A stretch of 64,000 bases of DNA. It comes from Bromus sterilis (lineage: Eukaryota > Streptophyta > Magnoliopsida > Poales > Poaceae). How positions within the stretch are numbered: position 1 is the first letter of the stretch; every line of letters begins with the position of its first letter. The notes beneath the pieces are model-generated. The model saw nothing but the letters and a program-made list of their open reading frames with translations, was not told where the DNA came from and did no database searches. The stretch covers positions 180,852,516 to 180,916,515 of the forward strand of contig OX465597.1 in assembly GCA_950022295.1 (NCBI GenBank). Reading direction: 5' to 3'. This document shows, piece by piece, positions 12,775 to 25,400 of this stretch. The position numbers were made by a program, and so were the translations under genes.

Positions 12775-12786
12775 GCTCTGATACCA
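12775..12786 (-). other. Primer-binding site of E1 (initiator tRNA-Met type)
   Basis: The - strand reads TGGTATCAGAGC, complementary to the 3' end of plant initiator tRNA-Met. It lies four bases (GACT) after the 5' LTR end, exactly as in element E at 20970. Confidence 0.9.
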
Positions 12787-12790
12787 AGTC

Positions 12791-13763
12791 TATCGGGACC
12801 CGGGGTATGCGTATGTAATTCCAGTCGCAACTCAATCACATGGAGAGCCGAGAGCCGTACCCACTTGTCTAAGCAGACAAGGCCAAGCACAGAACACTCT
12901 TTGAAAGCATCGTACGTGAGGGGCATCCCATCCAGGCCGGATGATCAACTGAGATGGGTCCTCATCGCCTGCTCACAAGTCTAAATGATTATGGGTGGTG
13001 AAATCCCATACTCATAGACAAGTCGCCTCAACCATGTTATCGATTGAATCATAACCCTTACATAAACAAACTCCAGCCCGATCACTTAATCGGGGCCTAG
13101 GGTGGGCTTGATCATACAACAAAGTGTGCACGTGACAGAGTCACGAGCAATCGCATCGCGATGCCCCAAGCTGCGCACATCTAAGGGCCACTTGGTGTAT
13201 AAAAGACCGCCAGCCAGATCACAACTAAGGTCTCGAAAACCCATACTAAGACATGCATGTTATAATCATACACGCAGCACACATGTCTAGTATGAACAGC
13301 AGGTATCATCACATAACTCTACAAAGTACTTCTTTACTGACTTACACATAGAGCATACAAAGATCACATGTCTGTGATCGACATTACATCATACAACGGA
13401 AGCAAATTAGGTCTGAGTACAGACAATTTTAACAAATGGCTTAGAGAAGCCTTGTAAACATACATGCCCTTCCACGAGGGACCAGACTGCTGTCTGGAAC
13501 TAACTACCAAGGTCAACGTCGAGCTTCGGGAAGGTGATTCCATCAGGGTCTGGGTTTCCATCTAAAACATAGAATAAGTAAACGTGAGTACAAAGTCGTA
13601 CTTAGCAAGACTTACATCAGAACTACACTACTCATGCTCAAGTATTAAGGTAAAGGGAGGTGGGATTTCATCATGCAGAAGTGTCAGCTTTGAATTGGCT
13701 AGTCCTGAAATACGAGTACCAGACTTGAGGTAAGAAGCGTACATGAGTCCACTACCAAGTCTC
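12791..13763 (-). repeat. E1 5' LTR, distal segment
   Basis: 3' part of the 5' LTR. It ends CCCGATA on the - strand, where the family end is CCCGACA, so there is one change at the terminus. It aligns in reverse complement with 4560-4950 and 20527-20965 of element E. The D LTR starts at 13764. Confidence 0.8.
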
Positions 13764-16700
13764 TGTAAGGCCTGATATGCGGTACTGTTCCAGATCTAGG
13801 TGTTTTCACCCAGATCCGGGGACGAAGCACATATCGGTCCCACCGCGACATATGACAAAGCCATATGCCCCGGATTTCCAACATGATATCACAACATTAC
13901 AGATACAAGATACAACATCTCATACAATCGGCATACAACTGCCTCAAATACAATACAACAGCGGAAGATACATGTCTGAGTACAGACTACAAGCAAATGC
14001 CTAGTGGCAAAGAGAAAAACATCGATTCCCATAACCACACGGGTCCAGGCCCTCCGCCGGGATCCGCCTAACTAGTCGTCGCCGAGTCTCCACGTGAAAC
14101 GTCGATCACCGTACCTGTTGTCGATCAAGAACCCTGAAAAGAGTTTGGGGGTAGTATCATGAGTACAGAAGTACTCAGCATCCAACTATAGTGGTCATCT
14201 GACCCAGCATGGACTTCATCACTCGTCATTCTAGGACACCTAGTAGTTTACGGTAAGGAAGGGATAAGTGGTGAGGTTGCTGCCGCAGTAGCATTTATGA
14301 AGTGGCTAACGATCTAGAGAGTAAGATAAGAAGCCAAGCATTCGATGAGGAATCGCCTCAAACAAGTCTTGCTATCAACTACTTACGCAAGCATAACACC
14401 TATCCTATCCTTGTCCTCCTCTTCGCATCCCGACGAAGAAGAAGCAGTCAAGGCACACGTACACGTTGATCAAGTTATATTAAGATTAACTCAGTTGTTG
14501 TTGTCTATGAACAAGGAGTAGGTCTCAAGTCATCCATAACCGTGGACACGGCTTCTCAAATAGATTTAACCCTGCAGGGGTGTACCAACTGCCCATTACA
14601 AGGCTCCGCACGCACGCCCATCTCTCTCAGTTGCTACCCATGATAGGCAACCATTTTATTATTTAGTCCCAAGAGATCCGGAACGACAGGTCCCTCTAAC
14701 TAACAATGCACAAATCCGGGTGGCCCCCGGTGAGTCGACATCCAACTCAAAAGCCGGCCGCGCTCTCGAATCGGCCTCTACCGTCTGGACAAGGTCGGAT
14801 AGGTTGCCCAAACAGATGTGGACAGCCCCCTAGCTCCCTGGGGTGGACCAACAAAGAAGCCATGTCTCCGCTGGCCCAAGTTGTTTTAAAAGATATCTGC
14901 TAGGAGCGACCCGACAAGATATATATGCATGTTTTCAAATGGTAAATCAGCTTGGGCCACCACTAGAAATGTTTGAAGCTATATAGGTAAGAAAAGGGGA
15001 CCCCATAAAATCCCACACGCGGTTAGGCACGCTCAGTCTTAAAACCAATACCCGGAACTCGGGTCCTAGGTGACTCGAATGGAACAAAGCGTCGGGGCGG
15101 GACAGCCTAGACCTTCCATCCTTCGTCGAATATAATCAACATTATAATAATCATATCTTCAATCAACAATATAATAAGGTGATATCCCAAACCCAGGGGT
15201 AACAGGTAACATCGTAGCATCCTAAGCATGCATACTAAGCAGGGGCTGAGCAACGAGAAAAAGTAACATAGCAGTACATGGTTTGCTGGGAGGGGACATG
15301 GCTGTATCGGTTTGAAAGAGGCTTTAAACATGTGGTAGGATCAAACATCGAACCTAACCTATACTAGCATGAAAACCGCTGGTTTAAATAGAATGGATCA
15401 TAAGTAATGTATAGTCCTTGCCTGTTGATAAGTCGGGTTCCGAAGGTGTAGTCGATCGCATGCTCGCATCGTCTCCAAGAGGTACCCGCGGAAGCACACA
15501 AGACGATAAACACTGGAAAGCAATCAACGAGAAAGCACTCTATTACTACGGGGCAACACAAGATCAAGAAAACAACACAAGGCACGGCAACGCGATACGG
15601 ATCTATCGTCGAGAACGGTTACTAACAATTTAAGTGGAGTACTCGTCACACACGACGATACCGCACATTTACGGTGGTTCAAGTTGCTTAGCTACAGGTG
15701 ATCAATCAACGGTTATTAACATGGAAACTCAAGCAAGCATGGACTGGCACACAACAAGTCAAAGGGTGAAGCACAAAGTAAACTATCTATGCTAGTCAAT
15801 TTAAGTGAGGCACGACCTAAACATGGCATAACACTAAGTGTCGCATGATGATTAAAAGATTTGGTACTGTTCTGTCCTAAACCATATTTTAGGTTGATTA
15901 ACAACAGCAAACAATAGCAGAAACACAAAGTACACGAAAAACTAATCAAGTTGCATATAAAGAACACTCCCAACGGAGTTACGGTTAAAAAGATACAAGC
16001 AAAACAAATTAAGGGCACAAACTGCCAACATCACGAAGCACAGTTTAGAGCAAAGCATAAACAGGTTAATCAATGCAAACATGCTCACAATTGATATGAA
16101 ATTAAACTAGACATGATAGAGAAGGCATGGCAAAAAGAATCATGCAAAAAGGCATCACAGATCAAAAGATATTAAGGAAACAACATGGCATCGCAAAGTA
16201 ACTGACTTAGAGAAAAACAGAGGTGGCTTTCAAAAACAGCAGCATAGCAACTTTGGAGCTAAATATCTATATGAACAGCAAGCATAACATGGCAATTCAA
16301 TACATGGGATGAAAGTAGACATCATGCTTAACAATATGCAATTGGAATCACTCAATTCCAATAAACGGTCGCGACACACTCGTCGACCGAGTTGCAACAA
16401 AATAACAGTTTCAGCAACAGCAGCACAATAACATCAGGTTCACCACTTTGGAGCAAGATTTAATATAGCTAAAGCAGTCAAACATGGCAAGTTAAAGCAT
16501 GAAATTGAAGTACACATGATGCTTAACACAATGGAAAAAGAATCAATGCAAGAGGTCTCATGGATTTGTTACAATCATGATGCAAAGTTGCAACAAAATA
16601 ATAACAGCAGCACATAATAGCAAAAGTAGCAGGTTAACGGCCTGATGCCCTGTTCAGCACACAATTACACAATCAAGATGAGCTCAAATGCAAATGCTCA

Positions 16701-16792
16701 CGAAAGATGAATTAAAGTACACGCAATTCTGAGCAACTTTCGTTTTGGGGGCACGTTCATCGGAGCTACGGATCAACGGGAAATCGCAGCGG

Positions 16793-16975
16793 AAAATTGA
16801 ATCAGCAGCATATATTTCCAGACTTTCAGAGGTAAAGGAAAATTTTAGAGGTAAAGGAAAAAAACAAACGGAATAAATAAAGGAAAATTGAATCATCAGC
16901 ATATATTTCCAGACTTTCAGAGGTAAAGGAAAATTTCAGAGGTAAAGGAAAAAAACAAACGGAATAAATAAATAA
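16793..16975. repeat. Tandem duplication of about 91 bp in D copy 1
   Basis: Two near-identical adjacent units share CAGCATATATTTCCAGACTT, starting near 16793 and 16884. The other D copies have only one such region. Confidence 0.75.
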
Positions 16976-17710
16976 AAGTTGTTGGGCGGCCTGGGCTCAC
17001 CATGGGCCGAGGCCCATCTGCGGAGGGGGCTGAGCCAGCGGCTGGACTGGGCTTGGCTCGGGTGGCCGGCTGGGCCGCGCTGCAGGCCGGCCCACTACGG
17101 GCGAGCGAGCGGGTCGAGAGGCTCGTCCCGATCCCGACGAGCAGAGGACGGCGGCGGCGTTCGAACGACGGCTCTCCAGTGCGGCGGCGCTGGGGCAGTG
17201 CAGGGCATCGGGAAGGCGGGGTGAGGGCGGTCGGAGGGAGGCGTCGGAGGAGGAACTCGCCGGATCGGGGCGGTTCCATGGGGTGGTGGCGCGAGCTTCC
17301 AGCGGGCGTCAATGGCGGCTCTGCGGGCGAGCTCCGGCTCGGGACCTGCGCGGGAGAGAGGAAGAGAGGGGTGAGGAGAGAATGGAGGAGGGAGGAGAGG
17401 AGAGCGCGGGAGGAGAGGGAGCTCGCCGGGGCTGCTGCCGGCGGCGACGGCTGGCTGCAGCGCGCGGCTGCCCACGGGCAGGGTGGAGGCGATGGCTGGA
17501 GGTAGGTGGAGAGGAGGTGTGCAGTTGGGGGCGACGTGGCGTGATCCGGAGCGTCCATCTCCGGATCGGACTGCTCCGGGCGCGCCAGATCTAGGGCTTG
17601 CTGATTTTGGGGGGGAAAGCTGCGAAAATTAGGGATATTTTCCAGATCTGGGGGCTGGTGGCTGCCTATGGGCTTAGGGAAAACCCTAAGTGGGGTGGAG
17701 GTGTGCTGGT

Positions 17711-17720
17711 CTTTATATAG
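17711..17720 (-). promoter_or_regulatory. TATA box of D copy 1
   Basis: The - strand reads CTATATAAAG, in the same context as 52481 in the other promoter-bearing D copy. A GC-rich presumed leader follows it. Confidence 0.6.
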
Positions 17721-17862
17721 CCCCGGTGGCTGGCAGTTTGCAAAAACATCTCCGGTTTTTCTCTCGCGCGCGCGGTCCTCACGTTTCTGACCGCCGGGGG
17801 TCCGCAGGACCTCCGATTCGGGTAAAACTTCGAACTGCGCGATCAGCGCGTCGAGCCGAACT

Positions 17863-20526
17863 GGAGTCAACTGTCTGAGTTCCAAACCCAACTGGAGTTC
17901 CGGACGATTTTCCAGCCAGGACTCAAACCATGTAGGCACGACTAACAAGCCCACCTCGACGGATGGTTCTCCGCTTGACAAGCCATGTTCCACAAGCCCT
18001 ACCATGAATGCCACATTTCATTTCCTTTATCTTTCTATGCATATGCTGAATGGAAAACCCAAACTAGGTGTGACTCCTGGACTTGGATCGGGGTGAGTTA
18101 CTAGGTCGAGAGGGGTCAGTGAGCCCAATGTGTGGTTGTACTCTTTGTCTCGGATTACCATACAAGAACTCGGGATTAAGGCGGTGTTCAACGAGACAAC
18201 CCACTGTGTACTCCTACATAGCCTCTCATCGTTCACCTTGTATTAGGGTAGATTCACCAACACAGTTTCACTTTCATCAACACCCTGTTCACTATCATCC
18301 CGACTCTGATCAAAAGCATCCTCATTGTAAACTCTAAGCATGCAATAAGCAGTAACAGTTGCAGGGGCCACATGATATCAATCAACTCCTGTGTCAGCTA
18401 GGATTGTGGTTTGCTTACTACTATGACAAGATGATAGGTCATGCATCGTATATGGGTTCAACTATTCGGTAGAATCGATACAAGGTGATCTCCTAAACAT
18501 GCATAAGCGAGACTGAGAGGGAATTGGGATTTTATAGACATGATCAATGGGGTTTGCTTGCCTTGCTGACGATACACGGGGTTTAACGGTGGTCTTCTTC
18601 TTCGGGGGTGATCACCGTCTCGGAACGTCTGTCACCGGAGCAATCATCAACAAAGGGGGCAACATCAAAATAAAATGCACAAGCACATGACCATGTTTTC
18701 CATGATGTGAAAGGTACTATTTTGTGGCACATTTGATTTAAAGGAAGTGTATTGCATTTGAAATGCAAATTCAAACTCCATAGATGATTTTCAAATTAGC
18801 CAAATTGCATTTGCCACTGTTTGATATTTGTAAACCATGTGATCATGTGTGTGATATGCCTCTGATGTACAAGTGATCATGTTTGCATTGCAATGGTTCA
18901 AATTGGAATAGTATTTGAATTAAATTTGAATTAATTCCAATTAAGCCAAATAGCAAAAGCTACTGGTCCCAATTTAAGATCAACTCAAACATGGTTGAAA
19001 GATTATTATTTGGATAGAGCATTTTCTGTTGATCATTTTTCATATATTATATGTTTAATTTGGAGTTAATATGAATTTTCTATGATTTTTCAAAGTTTAA
19101 GTGATTTTCTGGATTTTCTGGATTTTCTCTGATTTTCTTTTAATTGGACAGAGGCTTTGTTGCATCAGCATGTGGTCATGCTGACGTGGGGGGGCCTCTG
19201 TCCAGTGGGGTCGGCCTGTCAGTGGTTGTGGGATTTAATCCCTGTTTAAAAATTTAAACAGAGGGGTTAGTTAGTGGGCTGGCCCACATGTCATAGGGCT
19301 TAGGGTTAGCTTAGTGGGTAATTAGCCAGGGGGTTAGGGTTTAATGGCGGAGCTCACCTGAAAGTGGTCGGAGCTTCGCCGGAGTTATGAATTTGGGCAC
19401 GGGAGGGGGTTTGGCTGGTATGTACGTGCTCCTCGCGGGCTTCCGCGCGCGATGGGGTAGGAGGGGGTCAATAACGCGCTCTGTGGCGTCGGCTACTTCA
19501 ATGGAGGCGGCGGCCGGAGCTCGGGCTTCGCCGGAAGGACGACTCAGAGCGCGGGGAGGACAACGAGAAGGGGGAAACGGCGTAGCTTCTCACCCTGAGC
19601 GCGATGGAGGCCTCGTCGGAGCCGGAGGTGGAGCGGGCGAAGCTTAATTTGGCGTCGGAGCTGCGGTTCCCGGCGATGAGGAGCTTGAAGCTGGCGTCGA
19701 CTAGGGGGTCCTCCGCTCAAATTGAAACATCGTCTCGACGTAGAGGTCACCGGGGAGGACGAAGACAAGGCGGAGTGGCTTGAGGACTCCAGTCGCCGTG
19801 GTGGAGCGCCGCCGTGCTCTCTACTAGGGCTACGGTGCTGCGGGATTTGGCGAGGAGAAGGAACGGGCGACCACAGGGAGAGGGGGAAGTGGTGAGGGCG
19901 TCTTCCAGGCGTCCTCGTGGCGGGTAGAAAGGCTCGGGGGAGAGGCGTGGACGGCCTGGCCGTCGCGGTGGCGTCGGCGTGCTCGGCATGCTCGACACCG
20001 AGCAGGTTGAGGAAGACGACAATGGTTGCTGGGCTGGGCTGGGCCATCCAGGTAAGTGGCCAGGTGAGCTGGGCCTCTTTTCTTTTTCTAATTTTCTTTC
20101 TGTTTTGTTTTTCTTTCATTTGCTTGCTCTGATAAATAAATAAAAACATTTTATAAAAATCCCAAAACTTTCATTTGGACTTTTGTAACAAATAACTAGC
20201 CACTCCCAAGTTTTGGAGATTTTTGAAATTCAATTAATTTGAATTTCAAATCAAATAGGGTATTTAATTAATTTCCAAGCCCTATTTGGAATATTTGAAA
20301 AATCTTGGTGCATGCAGTGGGACCCATTTCACTTTATATGTGATCATGCATATTTATAAGACTTTTAAAAAATACCAGAGGAATTTTTGGAAGCAATTTT
20401 TGTGTGGCCATTTAATTAAATTCTTTAGGGCTTTTCTTTTCCCCATTTTTGAATTTCTTTTGAAATTTTCACATGATGCAAAGGACACAAGCAATCCTAG
20501 CACTTACCCAAGTTGGGGTTCTGACA
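17863..20526 (-). repeat. E1 5' LTR, proximal segment
   Basis: Starts on the - strand at 20526 with TGTCAGAACC and is collinear with 5169-7830. The left limit at 17863 is the deletion junction with the D LTR. A 365-aa open frame across the junction (16917-18014) is an artefact of GC-rich LTR sequence. Confidence 0.85.
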
Positions 20527-20965
20527 CCTTAGTTATGATCTGGCTGGCGGTCTTTTATACACCAAGTGGCCCTTAGATGTGCGCAGCTTGGGGCATCGCG
20601 ATGCGATTGCTCATGACTCTGTCACGTGCACACTTTGATGTATGATCGAGCCCTCCCTAGACCCCGACTAAGTGATCGGGCTAGAGTAAGTCCATGTAAG
20701 GGTTATAATACAATCGATAGTATGGTTGAGGCGACTTGTCTATGAGTATGGGAGTTCACCACCCATATCATTTAGACTTGTGTGCGGACGATGAGGACCC
20801 ATTTCAGTTGATCATCCGGCCTGCATGGGATGCCCCTCACGTTCAATGCTTTCCGAGAACGTTCTGTGCTTGGCCTTGTCTGCTTAGACAAGTGGGTACG
20901 GTTCTCGGCTCTCCATATGATTGTGTTTTAGCTAGTCTTGGATACGCTAACCCCGGGTCCCGACA
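20527..20965 (+). repeat. Element E 5' LTR, last segment
   Basis: Starts directly after E1 at CCTTAG and ends CCCGACA. It matches 12791-13230 inverted. About 170 bases of the LTR between 4953 and 20527 are missing, judged against the E1 LTR. Confidence 0.8.
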
Positions 20966-20969
20966 GACT

Positions 20970-20981
20970 TGGTATCAGAGC
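20970..20981 (+). other. Primer-binding site of element E
   Basis: TGGTATCAGAGC, complementary to initiator tRNA-Met, four bases after the LTR end at 20965. Same sequence and spacing as in E1. Confidence 0.9.
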
Positions 20982-21389
20982 AGGACTGACTATAGGATTA
21001 TCAGCCTTGGCCGAAGTCGAGTCTAGCTTGCTATAGTTATATAGTTACTCTGGGTATATAAGGGAACAACGTAAGGCTTCTTTTTTCTCCTTACCTTCAT
21101 CGTTCTGAGTTCTGAATTCTGAGTCACCCTCATGTTATTCTACGGGAAGATAGGACTAGGCTCATCTATGTCTTACTATAACATCTCGTTGTTTGCTTCC
21201 TTGTAGCCATAGGAAAGTTGTGTTCGGTTTGCTATAGTTGTTATTCTTCCTGATTTCTTACATCGTATGTAAGTGTAGTTTCTACATTACAAGAAAAGAC
21301 ATTTCTTAATTACAGCCGTTATGCTGCCCGAGTCATTCCAAGTTTCTTCATAATCTGATGCATTTGCAAAATCCTTCTTTCTGTTTCAG
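20982..21389 (+). other. Leader of element E
   Basis: Untranslated stretch between primer site and ORF. It ends TTCTGTTTCAG directly before the ATG, which looks like a 3' splice site, so the leader may contain an intron. Confidence 0.45.
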
Positions 21390-22190
21390 ATGGCGGATCT
21401 TCCCCCTCGGCAGATTGTTCGTTTGACTAGGTGCCTCGATGTGCGTGGGCATCCAGCCATGCTCACCAAGATGATGTCCTTAATTAGCTATTAATGGTAT
21501 CCTGAGTACACCGTTGAGGAGCAGTTCCTTGACTTCAACCAGACTCAGTTCCACTGCACTGTCAGGATCTACCCGCACCACATTGGAGTCTCTCAGCTTG
21601 TCCTCTTTGGACATGGCATTGGTGTGACCGAGAACATGGCTGTGCAGGATGTTGCATACTCATGTATTACCCTTCTGAGAGAGGAGCATGCCCTGCTGGC
21701 AGGATCACCTTTCCGCTATATCCCTGCCGCACTTCCAGGAGAAGAGGGATATTACACCGGATTGTACACAGATCACTCCCTGGAGGATACTTTGCTTCAA
21801 ATCACTGCTCGGCAGGCTTGTGATAGAGATCGTGATGCACGTGGCCTTCGTTTTGAGCTTCACGCCACCCGTGTCTGTCTGTATCGAGCACTTACACTCC
21901 TGGCTCCTTTTGTGAGTGTTGGATCAGTGGAGTATGATGCTATCTACCCTCTCGAGTTGCTTGGCCCGAGATTGGAGGCATTTTTCCACCCCGTGGTCCT
22001 CTGCTTCCACCCTGCGCTGGACCTAGGGCCCATCCATGCCCAAATGGATATCAGGGTCCACAGGCCTCCGTGTTTTCCGATGGTCACCTTCAGCTACCGG
22101 GTTACGCGGATAACTTTTATGAGGATTACTATGGAGATGGATATGGAGATGAGTGAGACCGCCTGTGGTCTTACTTTAGTGAGGATGTAG
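21390..22190 (+). pseudogene. Accessory ORF of element E, function unknown
   Basis: ATG at 21390, stop at 22188-22190, one in-frame TAA at 21492-21494; otherwise open for 266 codons. The protein starts MADLPPRQIVRLTRCLDVRG and has a middle part with GHGIGVTENMAVQDVAYSCI, LREEHALLAGSPFRYIP and a Leu/Arg-rich ARQACDRDRDARGLRFEL. It shows no CCHC knuckle, protease, RT or integrase motif. It sits where gag would start, between primer site and element body, so it is the only product of this non-autonomous element. I do not recognise the family; a structural or RNA-binding role is only a guess. The C-terminal 60 residues look shifted or diverged. Confidence 0.6.
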
Positions 22191-22461
22191 TAGTATCTTA
22201 GTATATTGTACGCAAGGTGTTCTAAGTTCCGGAGGCTTAGATAAATAATGTATAGGAAGTCAGAGTGCCTCTGAAGGATGTATCATCTTCATCACGTTTG
22301 TATTAGCTTGGAGCTTGTACTAAAATGATGTATGGTTTGTATGACATTTTATATGTGGTTGAATCACTTATTTTTGTTAGTTTTGATTTTTTCTTTATAA
22401 TTAGGTAAATATTGTAGTGACTAATTGTTGGTATTATCGTTGTTGTGTTCAAAAATATTAG
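22191..22461. other. Unassigned stretch between element E and the MULE gene
   Basis: AT-rich. It ends CAAAAATATTAG before an ATG, resembling an intron end of the MULE gene. The boundary between the two elements lies somewhere here and cannot be placed by eye. Confidence 0.4.
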
Positions 22462-25400
22462 ATGGATGATAGACTTGTGAATGTTCACTATGTGGACAAG
22501 AAGGCATTTATGATCAACGATACCGACATTCTCGTGAACAATGAAAAAGTCATAGTATTTGAGACAAATCCAACTTATGAAGTGCTTTTTGGGAGAGTGA
22601 GAGAAGAGCTAAATTGGGTGGATCCTGTAAGGCCCGATATGCGGTACTGTTCCAGATCTAGATGTTTCCATCCAGATCCGGGGACGAAGCACATATCGGT
22701 CCCACCGCGACATATGACGAAGCCATATGCCCCGGATTTCCAACATGATATCACAACATTATAGATACAGGATACAACATCTCATACAATCGGCATACAA
22801 CTGCCTTAATACAATACAACAGCGGAAGATACATGTCTGAGTACAGACTACAATCAAAAGCCTACTGGCAAGGAGAAAACATCGATCCCCATAACCACAC
22901 GGGTCCAGGCCCTCCGCCGGGATCCACCTAACTAGTCGTCGTCGAGTCTCCACGTGAAACGTCGGTCACCATACCTGTTGTCGATCAGAACCCTGAAAAG
23001 AGTTTGGGGGTAGTATCATGAGTACAGAGGTACTCAGCATCCAACTGTAGTGGTCATCTGACCCAGCAAGGACTTCATCACTCGTCATTCTAGGACAACT
23101 AGTAGTTTACGTTAAGGAAGGGGTAAGTGGTGAGGTTGCTGCCGCACTAGCATTTATGAAGTGGCTAACGATCTAGAGAGTAAGGTAAGAAGCCAAGCAT
23201 TCGATGAGGAATCGCCTCCAACAAGTCTTGCTATCAACTACATACGCAAACATAACACCTATCCTATCCTTGTCCTCCTCTTCGCATCCCGACGAAGAAG
23301 AAGCAATCAAGGCACACACACACGTTGATCAAGTTATGTCAAGATTATCTCAGTTGTTGTTGTCTATGAACAAGGAGTAGGTCTCAAGTCGTCCATAACC
23401 GTGGACACGGCTTCTCGAAAGGATTTAACCCTGCAGGGGTGTACCAACTGCCCATTACGAGGCTCCGCACGCACGTCCATCACTCTCAGTTGCTACCCAT
23501 AACAGACAACCATTTTATGATTTAGTTCCAAGAGATCCGACACGACAGGTCCCTCTAACTAAGATCAAACAAATCCGGGTGGCCCCCGGTGAGTCGACAT
23601 CCAGCTCAGGAGCCGGTCACGCTCTCGATCTGGTCTCAACCGTCTGTCGCAGGTTTGGATAGCCGGTTAATCACACATGGGACACCGGGTCCTCAGCCGG
23701 ACAAAGTGGGACAGCAAGGGAACTAAGTCCTCACTGGTCCAGGTTGGTTTGTAAACAACTGGCGTACGACCAGCACACACACGGTTTCAAATGGTAAATC
23801 AGCTTGGGCCACCACTAGAAATTCTTGAAGCTAGGTAGGTAAGAAAAGGGGACCCCATAAAATCCCACACGCGGTTAGGCACGCTCAGTCTTAAAACCAA
23901 TACCCGGAACTCGGATCCTAGGTGACTCGAATGGAACAAAGCATCGGGGAGGGATAGCCTAGACCTTCCATCCTTCGTCGAATATAGTCAACATTATAAT
24001 AATCATATCATCGACAACAATATAATAAGGTGATATCCCAAACCAAGGAGTAACAGGGTAACATCATAGCATCCCAAACATGCATACTAAGCAGGGGCTG
24101 AGCAACGAGCAATAGTAACATAGCAGTACAAGGTTTGCTGGGAAGGGACATGGCTGTATCAGTTTGAAAGAGGCTGTAAACATGTGGTAGGATCAAACAT
24201 CGAGCCTAACCTAGAATAGCATGAAAACCTCTGGTTGAAATAGAATGGATCATAATTAATGTATAGTCCTTGCCTGTTGATAAGTCGGGTTCCGAAGGTG
24301 TAGTCGATCGCACGCTCGCATCGTCTCCGAGAGGTACCCGCGGAAACACACAAGACGGTAAACACTGGAAAGCAATCAACGAGCAAGCACTCTATTACTA
24401 CGGGGCAACACAAGATCAAGAAGATATCACACGACACGGCAACGCGATACGGATCTATCGTCCAGAACGGTTACTAACAGTTTAAGTGGGGTATCGGTCA
24501 CACACGACGAATACCGCACGTTTACGGTGGTTCAAGTTGTTTAGGTACAGATGATCAACCAACGGTTATTAACATGGAAACTCCAGAAAGCATGGCATAT
24601 CACACAAACATGGCAAGAGGTGAAGCATAAAGGAAACTATCTATGCTAGTCCATTTAAGTGAGGCACAACCTAAACATGGCATAACACTAAGTGTCGCAC
24701 GACAATTAAAGGATTTGGTACTGATCTGCCCTAAACCATACTTAGGTTGGTTAACAACAGAAAAAAATAGCATAAACACAAAGTACACGAAAAACTAATC
24801 AAGTTACATATAAAGAACACCCCAAACGGAGTTACGGATCAAAAGATACAAGCAAAACAAGTTACGGGCACAAACTGCCAACATCACGAAGCAAACTTTA
24901 GAGCAATGCATAAACAGGATAATCAATGCAAACATGCTCACAAATGATATGAAATTAAACTAGACATGACAGGGAAGGCATGGCAAAAAGAATCATGCAA
25001 AAAGGCATCATAGATCAAAAGATATTAAGCAAACAACATGGCATCACAAAGTAACAGACTTAGTGAAAAACTAAGGTGGCTGTCAAAAACAGCAGCATAG
25101 CAACTTTGGAGCTCAACAACTATATGACCAGCAAGCATAATATGACAATGCAATACATGTAATGGAAGTAGACATGATGCTTAACAATATGCAATTGGAA
25201 TCACTCAATTCCGATAAACGGTCGCGACACACTCGTCGACCGAAGTTGCAACAAAATAACAGTTTCAGCAACAGCAGCACATTAACATCAGGATAGCTAC
25301 TTTGGAGCAAGATTTAATATAGCTAGAGCACCCAAGTATGACAAGTTAAAGCATGGAAATTAATTACACATGATGCTTAACACATAGGAGAAAGAATCAA

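Larger units (their letters stand above)
13764..17862 (-). mobile_element. D-family LTR (copy 1) inside the E1 LTR, start deleted
   Basis: Begins TGTAAGGCC on the + strand, which is the 3' end of the D LTR in - orientation. It matches 22626-25741 and, inverted, 52013-55573. The GC-rich promoter part (about 17000-17862) matches 52345-53170 inverted. At 17862 it stops about 330 bases short of the expected terminus and joins E1 LTR sequence, so a deletion removed that end plus roughly 300 bases of the host LTR. No internal D domain is seen. Confidence 0.75.
4954..20526 (-). mobile_element. Element E1: chromodomain-type (Tekay/Del-like) Ty3/gypsy retrotransposon
   Basis: Complete in layout but degenerate. 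In - strand order: 5' LTR (20526 down to 12791, interrupted by the D LTR 13764-17862), primer-binding site 12775-12786, leader, gag-protease-RT-RNase H-integrase-chromodomain (12319 down to 7817), polypurine tract 7831-7844, and 3' LTR (7830 down to 4954, truncated). The right end, GGTTCTGACA at 20526, sits precisely against the rest of the E LTR, showing insertion into E. The left end lost the last part of the 3' LTR, so no target duplication can be seen. The two LTRs are very similar by eye (a few differences per few hundred bases), which suggests a fairly young insertion. Confidence 0.85.
1620..22300 (+). mobile_element. Element E: non-autonomous LTR retrotransposon, 3' part missing
   Basis: The 5' LTR starts TGTCAGAACC at 1620 and ends CCCGACA at 20965. 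It is split by element E1 (4954-20526). After the LTR come GACT and a primer-binding site, a leader, and one long ORF that is not gag-pol. No second LTR was found in the + orientation, and the sequence becomes unrecognisable between about 22200 and 22460, where a MULE gene starts. The right boundary is therefore approximate. LTR ends and primer site match those of E1, so E probably used the proteins of E1-type relatives; this is inference. Confidence 0.7.

Noticed and set aside
16917..18014. 365-aa open frame on the - strand
   Set aside because: It crosses the D LTR/E1 LTR junction at 17862 and is Pro/Ser/Arg-rich GC-leader sequence with no domain.
19544..20149. 201-aa frame on the - strand
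   Set aside because: Lies in the E1 5' LTR; the 3' LTR counterpart (6963-7448) has a different, shorter frame, so it is not coding.
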